A DNA stretch of 38,742 nucleotides, from NCBI GenBank assembly GCA_005791535.1, contig SXWH01000041.1, forward strand, positions 1 through 38,742. The letters are read 5' to 3'. Position 1 is the first letter of the stretch; every line of letters begins with the position of its first letter. Shown piece after piece: positions 8,105-16,795 of this stretch. Under the pieces are notes generated by a model, which did no database searches, was not told where the DNA came from, and saw only the letters and a list, made by a program, of their open reading frames with translations. The stretch comes from Verrucomicrobiaceae bacterium. Lineage in GTDB: Bacteria; Verrucomicrobiota; Verrucomicrobiia; Chthoniobacterales; Chthoniobacteraceae. The position numbers and the translations under genes are program-made.

Positions 8105-8875
8105 ATGAAACTCCTATCCATTGCCACCTTCGTCCTCGCAGCATTCAGCCCGCTCTTCGCGCGCGATTTGACCGTCTCCACCAACGGAACCGGCGTAGTG
8201 GAGAGAGCAGGCGTCGATGATCGGGCCGTGAGCAAAGCCAATCTCATCCTCGAAGCAAACGGCAGCTTCACGATCGGCCTCGTCGGCAACAGTGATTACC
8301 GTTTCAAGGGAATCTGGCAGCAAGCGGGACGGGATTCGATGCAGCTGAAAGTGACCAGCGCTTTTGGCAAGGACGCCTCCGGCACGGGAACGCTCGATCT
8401 CGATGACCGCCGCACCGGCCCCGTGGTTGGTCGTTTGAGCATGATTGGTGACAGCCGTGCCGGTTCGTTCAAAGCTCGCTTTCAGGGCGATCGCGAGGCA
8501 TTCATTCAGGTTCCCGGTATCACCCGTCCAAGTCTTCCGCCGCCTCCGGTGCTCGTTCAGTCGCTTCGGGGTGGATCTGGAAACGTTCGGATCAGCGGGC
8601 AGCCCGTGTATCGCCTGACTCATGCCTACGTAAACTTGAACCCGGACGGATCTGCATTGGTGAATGTGTATGGGATGGCAACAGCCGGTTACGTTGGAAC
8701 CTGGGTTCCCGCCGGTGCGAATACGTATCAGCTCAATGTTCGCGGCGGTTTCGCCGGTGAGCGCGTCACGGGAGCCGTGACCATCGGCCCCGGCGGCCGC
8801 TCATTTTCCAGACTCGAGCTCAGCGGCACGAGCAATCGCGTTTACTACTCGATTGCGTTCGAGCCGGCACGGTAA
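8105..8875 (+). CDS. Secreted protein of two similar beta-rich halves, unknown function
   Basis: A 256-residue exported protein whose signal peptide ends at about LFA (residue 19). The rest is two related units of about 95 residues joined by a proline-rich hinge (RPSLPPPPVL). Unit 1 (about 40-135) runs NGSFTIGLVGNSDYRFKGIW, then DSMQLKVTSAFG. Unit 2 (about 165-256) runs DGSALVNVYG, then YVGTWVPAGANTYQLNVRGG. The alternating pattern suggests beta sheets. I do not recognise the family. The start at 8105 begins the signal peptide; an upstream ATG in the same frame (8054) adds nothing recognisable. Only 18 bases separate it from the DUF58 operon. Confidence 0.7.
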   Translation: MKLLSIATFVLAAFSPLFARDLTVSTNGTGVVERAGVDDRAVSKANLILEANGSFTIGLVGNSDYRFKGIWQQAGRDSMQLKVTSAFGKDASGTGTLDLDDRRTGPVVGRLSMIGDSRAGSFKARFQGDREAFIQVPGITRPSLPPPPVLVQSLRGGSGNVRISGQPVYRLTHAYVNLNPDGSALVNVYGMATAGYVGTWVPAGANTYQLNVRGGFAGERVTGAVTIGPGGRSFSRLELSGTSNRVYYSIAFEPAR

Positions 8876-8893
8876 CCCGCGGTTCCGACCGAC

Positions 8894-9805
8894 GTGGCTT
8901 CCGTGCATGATGATCGCCTGTTCGACTCGGCGTTTCTCGCCAAACTCGAGCAGCTTCACCTTCTCGCGCGGCGTCTATTCCGCGGGGAGCAGCGCGCGGA
9001 GCGGCGGAGCAGGCAGCTCGGGAGCAGTCTGGAGTTTGCGGATTACCGCGAGTATGCGGAGGGCGATGAAATGCGCTCCATCGACTGGCCTGCATACGCG
9101 CGATTGGAGCGTCTTTTCGTAAAGCTCTACGAACAGGAGCAGGACCTCGCGGTGAGCTTTCTCGTGGACGCCAGCGCGAGCATGCACTGGCGGCCGGATG
9201 GCGCGCAGAGGACGGGGAAATTTGATACTGCGCGGCGCATCGCGGCGGCTCTTGCTTACATTGCCCTCGCGAACTTGGACCGCGTGAGCATCCACTTTTT
9301 TGCGGATTCCGTCGTTTCCGAACTCGGAGTGATGCGCGGGAAGGCGCAGTTTCACGACGTGCTCGATTTTTTCCGCCAGCCGCCCGCTTCCACAAAGCCG
9401 ACAAACTTGCGGGCCAGCGTGCGGGCGTTTGTTCAGCGAACGAAACGGAGCGGCATTGTCTTTGTGCTAAGCGATTTCTTCGACGCCGCGGGTTACGAGG
9501 AGGCGCTCGCGATGCTCCAGCACGCACAGTTCGACGTGCATGTCATTCAAGTGCTGGAGCCCGCTGAACTGTCGCCCATCGAAACCGGCGACCTGCGGCT
9601 GGTGGAGTCCGAGAGCGGTGCCTCGCTCGAAGTCACCGCGAATGAAGCCGTGCTCGAACGGTATCGGGCAGAGGTCGCGGCATATAACGCGGGTCTGGAG
9701 GCTTTCTGCCGCCGCCGCGCCATCTCGCACGCCAGCGTGACGTGTGAGCGGCCGTTTGAAGATGTGGTGCTGAAGAATCTCCGCGACGGGATGATGCTCA
9801 AATGA
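8894..9805 (+). CDS. DUF58 / vWA-like protein (first copy)
   Basis: A 303-residue cytoplasmic DUF58 protein. The family hallmark YREYAEGDEMRSIDW lies at about residues 53-67 and is followed by LFVKLYEQEQD. A vWA-type metal-binding (MIDAS-like) motif D92-A-S-A-S96 follows, with a later strand IVFVLSDFFDA. DUF58 proteins normally sit beside a MoxR-family AAA+ ATPase and membrane vWA proteins and are thought to take part in complex assembly or envelope integrity. The start is a GTG at 8894 or 8903. The 3' end overlaps the next gene by four bases. It is the first gene of a five-gene operon. Confidence 0.88.
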   Translation: MASVHDDRLFDSAFLAKLEQLHLLARRLFRGEQRAERRSRQLGSSLEFADYREYAEGDEMRSIDWPAYARLERLFVKLYEQEQDLAVSFLVDASASMHWRPDGAQRTGKFDTARRIAAALAYIALANLDRVSIHFFADSVVSELGVMRGKAQFHDVLDFFRQPPASTKPTNLRASVRAFVQRTKRSGIVFVLSDFFDAAGYEEALAMLQHAQFDVHVIQVLEPAELSPIETGDLRLVESESGASLEVTANEAVLERYRAEVAAYNAGLEAFCRRRAISHASVTCERPFEDVVLKNLRDGMMLK

Positions 9806-11643
9806 CGTTTCTCTCTCCATGGGCAGTGTGGGCACTCGCCGGGTTGCCGGTGGTCATCGCGCTCTATTTCCTCCGACTCCGTCGCCGGGCGGTGAAGGTG
9901 AGCACGCACATGTTCTGGGAGCGCGCGGCAAACAAGACGAGCCGCCACGCATTCTTCCAGCGCCTGCGGCATTTGCTCTCGCTGCTGCTTCACATCGCGA
10001 TCTTTTTACTTCTTGCCGGCGCGCTCGCGAAGCCCGTCATGGACCGCCTCGTCAACGACGGTGCGAGTGTGGTGATTATTCTCGATTGCCGCGCGAGAAT
10101 GCAGGCGAAGGATGAAAGCGGTGCCACGCGTTTCGAACGCGCGATCCATACCGCCCGCGCGTATGCTGCGGAAACGGGCGAGCGCAGGCAGTTCGCAATC
10201 ATTGAAGTGGATAGTGCTCCCTCGGTCGCGGTTCCTTTTACGTCGGACGAGCGCCGCTTGCTCGATCTCCTGGGCGAAATCAAAGTGACCGACGCCGCCG
10301 GAGAGATGGGCGCGGCGTTGGATCTCGCATACACGTTGCTCGAAGCCCGCGGCGGTGATCGCCGGGTCATCCTTCTCAGCGATGGCGTGCCCGTGGCGGA
10401 GTCGAAGTTTCCGCTCACGTCACACGCGTTTCCCGCCCTCGGGAACAACGTGGGAATCACCCGGTTCGCCACGCGAACCCTGCCCGCGAATCCGGAGACG
10501 AGCGAGGTCCTGCTTGAGGTCCGGAACTTCGGCGATGCGGCTGTGAAAACGAGCGTGGAAATCAGTTTCGACGGGCGTCCCATCGACGTTAAGGCGCTGA
10601 CGCTTCCAGCGGGCGGGCGCTCCTTTTCCGTATTCCCCGCGCTCGTAAAGTCCGGCCGGGCCTCGCGTGGGTGGTTGACGGCGCGTATCGAAGCGGACGA
10701 CTCGCTTGCAGTGGACAACTCGGCATTCGCCACGCTTCCCGGCGCGCGCTCGCGGCGTGTGTTGCTGGTCAGCAAAGGGAACTTTTTCATGGAGCGTATC
10801 CTCGAGGCGGATTCGTCGGTGAAGTTCGAAATGCTCGCCCCGGAAGCCTATTCGTCCGAGCTTGGGGCGAAGTTCTCCGCGGTGATTTTCGATCAGTTCG
10901 TGCCCGACAAATTTGAGCTCGCGAAAGCAGAGGGAAACTTTCTTTTTGTCAAAAGCACGCCGTTCTCCGCGGGGGCCGTAATCGAGCAACCGCTCGTCAC
11001 GGAAGTGGATTCTTCGCATCCGTCCACGCGCAACGTGAGTCTGCAGAATGTTTCGATCCTTCGATCGACCGCGCTCGCGGTTCCGCTGGCGGCCGATGGT
11101 TGGCGCTTCTCCGCACCGCTTCGCTCCTTTGATAATGCGCTGCTCGTGACGGGGCAGCGAAATGCGCAGCGCTTGGCGGCGCTTTTATTTGATGTGGCGG
11201 AATCCGATCTCCCGCTCCGCGTCGCTTTTCCGCTGCTCATCAGCAACACCGTCCACTGGCTTGCCGGTGATGAGCCGGAAACTTTACCCGGAGTCATTGC
11301 GGGCCGGCCGGTGAATTTACCGGACGGCGCGAAGGTCTCTGCGGAGCCGATGACTGCGTGGCCTCGCGACGGTTCGGTGCATCCTGCGGTTGCGGGCGGT
11401 GCATTCCGCCCGATGCGCAATGGATTCTATCATGTCGAGGAGGGCGGTGTTTCGCGATGGATCGCCGTCAACACGTTCTCGGAGCCGGAATCTGAATCGA
11501 AAGCAACTTCCGCGAGCACGGCGGTCGCTCCGCTCCCATCGGCAGTGTTCACCGGCTGGCCGCTCTGGCAATGGCTGGCGATTGCGGGCTTTGTGCTGCT
11601 CCTGGGTGAATGGTGGCTGCATCATCGAAGGAGGACCGAATGA
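9802..11643 (+). CDS. BatA-like membrane protein with a degenerate vWA domain
   Basis: A 613-residue protein. The N-terminus has two membrane segments (about 8-24 and 60-80) enclosing the basic RLRRRAVKVSTHMFWERA segment typical of BatA/aerotolerance-regulator proteins. A vWA-like domain follows from about residue 90, then beta-rich modules with glutamine-amidotransferase-like strands, and a C-terminal membrane helix (WLAIAGFVLLLGEWWLHH). The MIDAS position reads D95-C-R-A-R99 instead of DxSxS, so metal binding is probably lost. A later LLSDG strand remains. It is coupled by ATGA on both sides to DUF58 and the dual-vWA gene, which suggests one membrane complex. Confidence 0.85.
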   Translation: MTFLSPWAVWALAGLPVVIALYFLRLRRRAVKVSTHMFWERAANKTSRHAFFQRLRHLLSLLLHIAIFLLLAGALAKPVMDRLVNDGASVVIILDCRARMQAKDESGATRFERAIHTARAYAAETGERRQFAIIEVDSAPSVAVPFTSDERRLLDLLGEIKVTDAAGEMGAALDLAYTLLEARGGDRRVILLSDGVPVAESKFPLTSHAFPALGNNVGITRFATRTLPANPETSEVLLEVRNFGDAAVKTSVEISFDGRPIDVKALTLPAGGRSFSVFPALVKSGRASRGWLTARIEADDSLAVDNSAFATLPGARSRRVLLVSKGNFFMERILEADSSVKFEMLAPEAYSSELGAKFSAVIFDQFVPDKFELAKAEGNFLFVKSTPFSAGAVIEQPLVTEVDSSHPSTRNVSLQNVSILRSTALAVPLAADGWRFSAPLRSFDNALLVTGQRNAQRLAALLFDVAESDLPLRVAFPLLISNTVHWLAGDEPETLPGVIAGRPVNLPDGAKVSAEPMTAWPRDGSVHPAVAGGAFRPMRNGFYHVEEGGVSRWIAVNTFSEPESESKATSASTAVAPLPSAVFTGWPLWQWLAIAGFVLLLGEWWLHHRRRTE

Positions 11644-14234
11644 TTGAGATCGCGCGTCCGTGGATGTTTGCGTTGTTGCTCGCCATTCCTCTTTTGTGGC
11701 TTGGAATGAGGCGCTCGCTTGCGGATTGGACTCCCGCTCAGCGGCGAGTTTGCCTCGCGGTTCGAATCCTTCTGCTCGTGAGTATCGTGCTCGCGCTGGT
11801 CGGACTGCGGATTACGCGCCCGTCCTCCGAGACGGCTGTGATGTTTGTGATTGATGGTTCGGCTTCGATTTCGCCGGAGGCTGGAAAGGCTGCGCGCGAT
11901 TTCGTCGCGAACGCGCTCGCGGCGAAGCGTGGCGGGGATACGGCCGGAATCGTGGGATTTGCAGAGCAGAGCACGTTGATTCAGCCGCCTGTGGAGTATC
12001 CGCAGCCCGGCGACTGGCCTGCTCCTTCGAGCCGCAAGGGCACGGACATCGGCGGTGCCCTCGATTTTGCGAGCGCGCTTTTCCCTGCGGGACAGGCGCG
12101 TCGCATTGTGTTGCTTTCAGACGGCAACGACACCACTGGTCGCGCGAGCGGGAGTGCAGCTCGGTTGGTTGGGGCTGGCGTGGAGGTCTGGACTGTTCCG
12201 TTGCGGAATTCCGAGGTGCCGGAAGTGATCGTCGAACGCGTGGAGATTCCGCACAGACTCAAACAGGGCGAACCGTTCGACCTCGTCGCCAATATCCGCA
12301 GCAGCGTGGAGACGAAATCGAAGGTTCGTCTCTACCAAAGTCAGTTTCTCGTCGCGGAGCGCGAGCTGGCTTTGAAGCCGGGCGATAATGAGTTCCGAGT
12401 TCCCGGGCTTACTCCGGATGGAAACTTCGTGCCGTTTGAGGTCGAGGTGCTTCCGGAGCAGGACACCGTGCCGGATAACAACCGCGCGTCCGCTGTGGCG
12501 AGCCTGCGCGGACAACCTCGCGTGCTGCTGGTGGACGGCGATTCCGCGAAGGCGCGACCGCTGGCTGATGCGTTGCGCAATGCGCGTATCGTTGTGGATC
12601 TGCGCGACGGACGTGGTGCGCCGAAGTCGATCGATGATCTCCAGCAGTTCGACCTTTTCATTCTCAGCGACTTGTCTGCGCTCGGTCTGTCGCGGGCGCA
12701 AATGGACCTTTACCGCCGTTGGGTGCAGGATTTTGGCGGCGGATTCCTCATGCTCGGCGGCGAGAGCAGCTTTGGAGTCGGCGGTTACTTTCGTTCGCCG
12801 GTCGAGCAGATGCTCCCGGTGCGGATGGAGCACGATGACCGGCAGGAGTTGCCCACGGTCGCCCTGCTCGTCGTGCTTGATCGTTCGGGCTCGATGACGG
12901 CCCAGGTCGCCGGGCAGACCAAGATGGCGCTCGCGAATCAGGGTGCGGCGCTTGCGTTGAACGTGCTGGGGCCGCGTGATTACTTCGGCGTCCTCGCGGT
13001 CGATACCCGTGCCCACGTTGTCGCCGCCCTTGCACGGCACGGAGCGAAGGAGCCGGTCGCGCAGAAGATTCTCTCTATTACCGCGGGCGGCGGCGGAATC
13101 TACATCTACACGTCGCTTGCAGAGTCGTTTCAGGCGCTGCGCGATATCTCGGCGCGGATCAAACATGTGATTCTTTTTTCTGATGCGGCGGATGCGGAGG
13201 AAAAGAACGCAGGCGAGCAGCAGGATGGATCAAAGGGCAGCGGCACTTCGCTGGATCTCGTGACGGCGATGGCCTCGGCGAAGATCACGACCAGCGTCGT
13301 CGCGCTGGGGACCGAGGCGGACAAGGACACGGCTTTCCTGCGCCAGCTTGCGGAGCGCGGGCAGGGCCGGTTTTACCTCACGAGCGACGCGACCACGCTC
13401 CCTCAGATTTTTTCGACAGAAACGATGAAGGTCGCGCGGTCGTCGCTTATCGAGGAACCCACGCTTGCCATGCCGGTTGGCAAGTCGCCGTGGATTGCGG
13501 GCATCGACTGGTCGCAGAGTCCGCTCCTGCTCGGATACAACGCGACGAAGGCAAAGCCCACCGCAGACGTTTTACTCGCGACCGAGCGCGGCGAACCGCT
13601 GCTCGCTACGTGGCGATTCGGGCTGGGGCAGGCGGCCGCATTTACGAGTGACGCGAAGGCGCGATGGGCCGGCGAGTGGCTGAACTGGCCGGGTTACGGA
13701 AAGTTCTGGCCGCAGGTTGTGCGCGGGTTGCTGAGGAAGAGCGATGCGGCGGCATTCGAGGTCTCGACGCGCGAAGCAGGCGGATTGCTAGAGATTCAGA
13801 TCGACGCGGTGACTCCCGAAGGCGCGTTCCGAAACCGCCTGCCAATAACGATCGCGACGCGCGATGAATCCGGCTCGGCGGGGCAGGCATCCGCTGTGCA
13901 ATCCGCGCCGGGGCGTTACACGGCGAGCATACCGGTTTCGGGCGAGGGCACGACAGTCATCAGCGTCAATTCCGCCGAACTTCCCGACGGCGGAATCGCT
14001 TTCGCTCACACGCAGAGCTATCCGCAGGAGTATCTGACCAGTACGCTGAACGAGCCTCTGCTCCGGTCCATCGCGGCGCAGACGGGAGGCAGATATGATG
14101 CAAAACCCGGCGAGGTCTTTGCGCGCAGCGACCGGCAGTTGCCGCGGCGCCGGGATCTGGGCGACTACTTTCTCATCGCCGCGCTGTGTCTTCTGCCGGT
14201 AGATATCCTCCTGCGCCGCCGCACTTGGCGGTAG
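11640..14234 (+). CDS. Dual-vWA membrane protein with a glutamine-amidotransferase-like domain
   Basis: An 864-residue protein. Two N-terminal membrane helices (about 8-24 and 38-58) precede a first vWA domain with intact MIDAS D72-G-S-A-S76. After a beta-sandwich linker comes a class-I glutamine-amidotransferase-like region (about 295-400: RVLLVDGDSAKA, FDLFILSDLSALGLS, GGGFLMLGGESSFG) without an obvious Cys nucleophile. A second vWA domain follows with MIDAS D414-R-S-G-S418, and a final membrane helix (LIAALCLLPVDILL). It overlaps the BatA-like gene by four bases. It probably forms a large periplasmic or cytoplasmic-face complex with its neighbours; the role is inferred, not known. Confidence 0.87.
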   Translation: MIEIARPWMFALLLAIPLLWLGMRRSLADWTPAQRRVCLAVRILLLVSIVLALVGLRITRPSSETAVMFVIDGSASISPEAGKAARDFVANALAAKRGGDTAGIVGFAEQSTLIQPPVEYPQPGDWPAPSSRKGTDIGGALDFASALFPAGQARRIVLLSDGNDTTGRASGSAARLVGAGVEVWTVPLRNSEVPEVIVERVEIPHRLKQGEPFDLVANIRSSVETKSKVRLYQSQFLVAERELALKPGDNEFRVPGLTPDGNFVPFEVEVLPEQDTVPDNNRASAVASLRGQPRVLLVDGDSAKARPLADALRNARIVVDLRDGRGAPKSIDDLQQFDLFILSDLSALGLSRAQMDLYRRWVQDFGGGFLMLGGESSFGVGGYFRSPVEQMLPVRMEHDDRQELPTVALLVVLDRSGSMTAQVAGQTKMALANQGAALALNVLGPRDYFGVLAVDTRAHVVAALARHGAKEPVAQKILSITAGGGGIYIYTSLAESFQALRDISARIKHVILFSDAADAEEKNAGEQQDGSKGSGTSLDLVTAMASAKITTSVVALGTEADKDTAFLRQLAERGQGRFYLTSDATTLPQIFSTETMKVARSSLIEEPTLAMPVGKSPWIAGIDWSQSPLLLGYNATKAKPTADVLLATERGEPLLATWRFGLGQAAAFTSDAKARWAGEWLNWPGYGKFWPQVVRGLLRKSDAAAFEVSTREAGGLLEIQIDAVTPEGAFRNRLPITIATRDESGSAGQASAVQSAPGRYTASIPVSGEGTTVISVNSAELPDGGIAFAHTQSYPQEYLTSTLNEPLLRSIAAQTGGRYDAKPGEVFARSDRQLPRRRDLGDYFLIAALCLLPVDILLRRRTWR

Positions 14235-14239
14235 GAATC

Positions 14240-15154
14240 ATGGCAAAAAAAGAACAGCCGTCCGCCCATTCGCCGCTTCTCGATCCCGAGGCGATCCAGA
14301 AAGCCGAGTATCTCGGTCTGCAGGCGCGTACGATTGTCGAAGGCTACATGGCCGGTGCGCACAAGTCGCCGTTCCGCGGCTTTGCCATCGAGTTTGCTCA
14401 GCATCGCGAATACGTGCCGGGCGATGATACGCGGCATCTAGACTGGAAGGTTCTCGGCCGCAGCGACCGCTATTACATCAAGCAGTACGAGCAGGAGACG
14501 AATTTCGTCGCGCATCTGCTGCTCGATGGGAGCGAGAGCATGAAGTACGGCAGCGGCCGCGTGGCGAAGCTGGATTATGCGAAGGTGATGGCGGCCTGCC
14601 TCGCCTACCTTGTTTTGCTTCAGCGCGATGCGGCGGCGGTGACGGTTTTTGACGAAGCTCCGCGCGAGCACTTCCCGCGGACCGATAGCCTCGCGAAGAT
14701 TCACGCGGTTTGCTCGATGCTCAGCCGGTTTGCACCGTCGGAGAAAACATCGATCTCCTCGACGATGGAGGACCTTGCCCGCAAGACACGGCGTCGCGGC
14801 ATCGTGATCTTGATCAGCGATTTAATGGATGACGAAGACAAGGTGCTGCGCGGAATCCAGCATCTCCGGTTTGCCGGCCACGAGGTCATCGTGTTCCACG
14901 TTCTCGATCCGTACGAACTCACATTTCCGTTCAATGGAACCGTCGAATTCATGGGCCTTGAAAAGCAGGGGAAACTGCTGACGCGCCCCGCGGAGATTCG
15001 GAAAAGCTACCTCGCGGAGTTTGGTGCGTTTTTGGATCGAATGCGCACCGCATGCGAGCGCAACGGCAGTCCGTATATCCGCATCAGCACGGACCAGCCA
15101 TGGCACGAGGTTCTCACAGCCTACCTCGGCACAAGGCAGCATCGCTACGGATGA
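14240..15154 (+). CDS. DUF58 / vWA-like protein (second copy)
   Basis: A 304-residue DUF58 protein with the hallmark HREYVPGDDTRHLDWKV (about residues 55-71) and then SDRYYIKQYEQETN. An intact MIDAS-like D96-G-S-E-S100 and the strand GIVILISDLMDD follow. It begins five bases after the dual-vWA gene with an AGGA six bases upstream of the ATG. It is paralogous to, but clearly different from, the DUF58 gene at 8894, so one operon holds two DUF58 proteins around two membrane vWA proteins. The MoxR AAA+ ATPase that normally accompanies this family is not present in the window. Confidence 0.88.
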   Translation: MAKKEQPSAHSPLLDPEAIQKAEYLGLQARTIVEGYMAGAHKSPFRGFAIEFAQHREYVPGDDTRHLDWKVLGRSDRYYIKQYEQETNFVAHLLLDGSESMKYGSGRVAKLDYAKVMAACLAYLVLLQRDAAAVTVFDEAPREHFPRTDSLAKIHAVCSMLSRFAPSEKTSISSTMEDLARKTRRRGIVILISDLMDDEDKVLRGIQHLRFAGHEVIVFHVLDPYELTFPFNGTVEFMGLEKQGKLLTRPAEIRKSYLAEFGAFLDRMRTACERNGSPYIRISTDQPWHEVLTAYLGTRQHRYG

Positions 15155-15747
15155 TGGACTTGTTTGCCGGCCGAATGCGTTCGCGGACCGTGATTATTAC
15201 GGGGCTCGTTGCGCTTGCCGGTGGCGCGTATTTTTTGCTCACCGGGCCTCGCGACATTGAGCGCTACCCTCCGGCGGGCAGTTCGCCGTATCGGCTTCCT
15301 TGGGAAAGCGGCGTCGGGTGGATTTGTATTCAGAGCAATCGCGGTGTTGTGAGCCATCGAGGACGGGAGGAGTTTGCGTTCGATTTCCGGATGCCCGTCG
15401 GCTCGGTTGTGTGTGCAGCCCGCGGCGGCGTGGTGACGCGGGTCGTGGCAACGAACGATGGAAACGGTTTCAATTCGCCCAACAACCTGATCGCCATCGA
15501 CCACGGTGACGGCACGAGCGGCTGGTATCTTCATCTCAAGCGAGCTGGCGTGCTTGTCGCGTTAGGTCAGAAGGTCGAGCAGGGTCAGAAGATCGGGCTG
15601 AGCGGAAACGTCGGTCACAGCACCGGGCCGCATCTGCACTTTGACGTGAGGGACACCGCGACGAACCGGACGCTCCCTATTTCGTTTGCGGATGTGCACG
15701 AGGATCGCGGAGTGCCGCGCATGTTTTTCTCCTACACGGCCGATTGA
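15151..15747 (+). CDS. Membrane-anchored M23-family peptidase
   Basis: A 198-residue protein with an N-terminal signal-anchor (about residues 12-30: VIITGLVALAGGAYFLLTG) and a LytM/M23 zinc endopeptidase domain. Signatures are AFDFRMPVGSVVCAARGGVV (first metal-ligand strand), NNLIAIDHGDG, WYLHL and the terminal HLHFDV. M23 enzymes cut peptidoglycan cross-bridges or act as inactive scaffolds. The first-site ligands are less clear (SHRGREEFAFDF rather than HxGxD), so activity should be tested. The ATG at 15151 (or 15154) overlaps the DUF58 stop, which ties it to the vWA operon and hints at a cell-wall role for that operon. Confidence 0.85.
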   Translation: MMDLFAGRMRSRTVIITGLVALAGGAYFLLTGPRDIERYPPAGSSPYRLPWESGVGWICIQSNRGVVSHRGREEFAFDFRMPVGSVVCAARGGVVTRVVATNDGNGFNSPNNLIAIDHGDGTSGWYLHLKRAGVLVALGQKVEQGQKIGLSGNVGHSTGPHLHFDVRDTATNRTLPISFADVHEDRGVPRMFFSYTAD

Positions 15748-15794
15748 TTGCCGTGCTTGCCGGACGCCGGCGATGCGGGTAATCACGTTCCGTT

Positions 15795-16343
15795 ATGAAA
15801 TTCGCATCCGCTCTCGCCGCCACCGTCGTCATTTCCGCTTCAGCATTCGCCGAGGCTCCGAAGATTTATTCGATCCCGCTCAAGGATATCGACGGGAAGG
15901 AAACTTCACTGAAGGCGTTTGAAGGAAAGGTGATTCTCGCGGTGAACGTGGCTTCGAAATGCGGCCTGACTCCACAGTACGAAGGGCTTCAGGAACTGTA
16001 TTCGAAGAACAAGGACAAAGGCCTCGTGGTTGTGGGATTCCCGTGCAATGACTTTGGAAAGCAGGAGCCCGGCACGGAAGCGGAGGTGAAGGAATTCTGC
16101 TCCACGAAGTTTTCGGTGACGTTTCCGATGATGTCCAAACTCTCGGTGAAAGGCCCGGAGCAGCATCCTCTTTACAAGGAACTCACCGGCCCCGGCGCGG
16201 CGTTTCCGGGCGATGTGAAATGGAACTTCGGCAAGTTCCTTATCGGCCGCGATGGCAAGGTGCTCGCGCGATTTGAGCCGAATGTCGCGCCAGATGACGC
16301 AAAGCTCGCGAAGGCAATCGCCGACGCGCTCGCAGCGAAGTGA
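15795..16343 (+). CDS. Exported glutathione peroxidase-family protein
   Basis: A 182-residue protein with a signal peptide cut near ASAFA (residue 19). It carries the GPx fold with the catalytic tetrad Cys56 (ASKCGLT), Gln90 (FGKQEPGT), Trp143 and Asn144 (KWNFGKFLI). Cys84 (GFPCND) and Cys102 (EFCSTKF) could resolve the oxidised cysteine, so a thioredoxin-type reductant is more likely than glutathione. It would remove peroxides in the periplasm. The SufE-like gene follows with GTGA overlap, suggesting joint expression of oxidative-stress and Fe-S functions. Confidence 0.9.
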   Translation: MKFASALAATVVISASAFAEAPKIYSIPLKDIDGKETSLKAFEGKVILAVNVASKCGLTPQYEGLQELYSKNKDKGLVVVGFPCNDFGKQEPGTEAEVKEFCSTKFSVTFPMMSKLSVKGPEQHPLYKELTGPGAAFPGDVKWNFGKFLIGRDGKVLARFEPNVAPDDAKLAKAIADALAAK

Positions 16344-16744
16344 GCGTCGTTGAAAAAGTGCGCTCTCTCGTGGAGCGTCTGGCGTTGATCGAAGATCCGC
16401 AGGAGCGGCTCGGTGCGCTCATGTCGCGTGCGAAAAAATGGCCTCAGCCCACGGTTCTGGATGATTCGCTTCGCGTTCATGGGTGCCAGTCGCGCGTCTG
16501 GCTGGAGCCGGCAATTCGGGACGGCGTCTGCCGGTTTGCCATGGAATGCGATGCGCCGATGGTGAAGGGGCTTGTGGCTTTGATGTGCGAAATCTACGAC
16601 GGCGGAACCCCTGCCGACGTGGAGGCCGTGGAGCCGGCACTGTTTGAAACGCTCGGCTTCAGCGCAATGGTCTCGCCGACACGGTTGAACGGACTTGCCG
16701 CCGTGAGGGCGCGCATTCGCGAGTTTGCCGGGAAAAACAAATAG
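16340..16744 (+). CDS. sufE: SufE-family sulfur-acceptor protein
   Basis: A 134-residue cytoplasmic SufE protein, which takes sulfur from a SufS-type cysteine desulfurase and delivers it to Fe-S cluster assembly. The sulfur-carrying cysteine is Cys49 in VHGCQSRVWL, in its usual position. The C-terminal SPTRLNGLAAVRARIREFA is also typical. The start is a GTG whose last two bases are part of the stop of the glutathione peroxidase gene. No sufS, sufB or other partner lies in the window. Confidence 0.9.
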   Translation: MSVVEKVRSLVERLALIEDPQERLGALMSRAKKWPQPTVLDDSLRVHGCQSRVWLEPAIRDGVCRFAMECDAPMVKGLVALMCEIYDGGTPADVEAVEPALFETLGFSAMVSPTRLNGLAAVRARIREFAGKNK

Positions 16745-16795
16745 AAGTTTTGCTTTTCCCCGACGGTTGCGGGCCTAGCATTCCGCCACCTTTTT

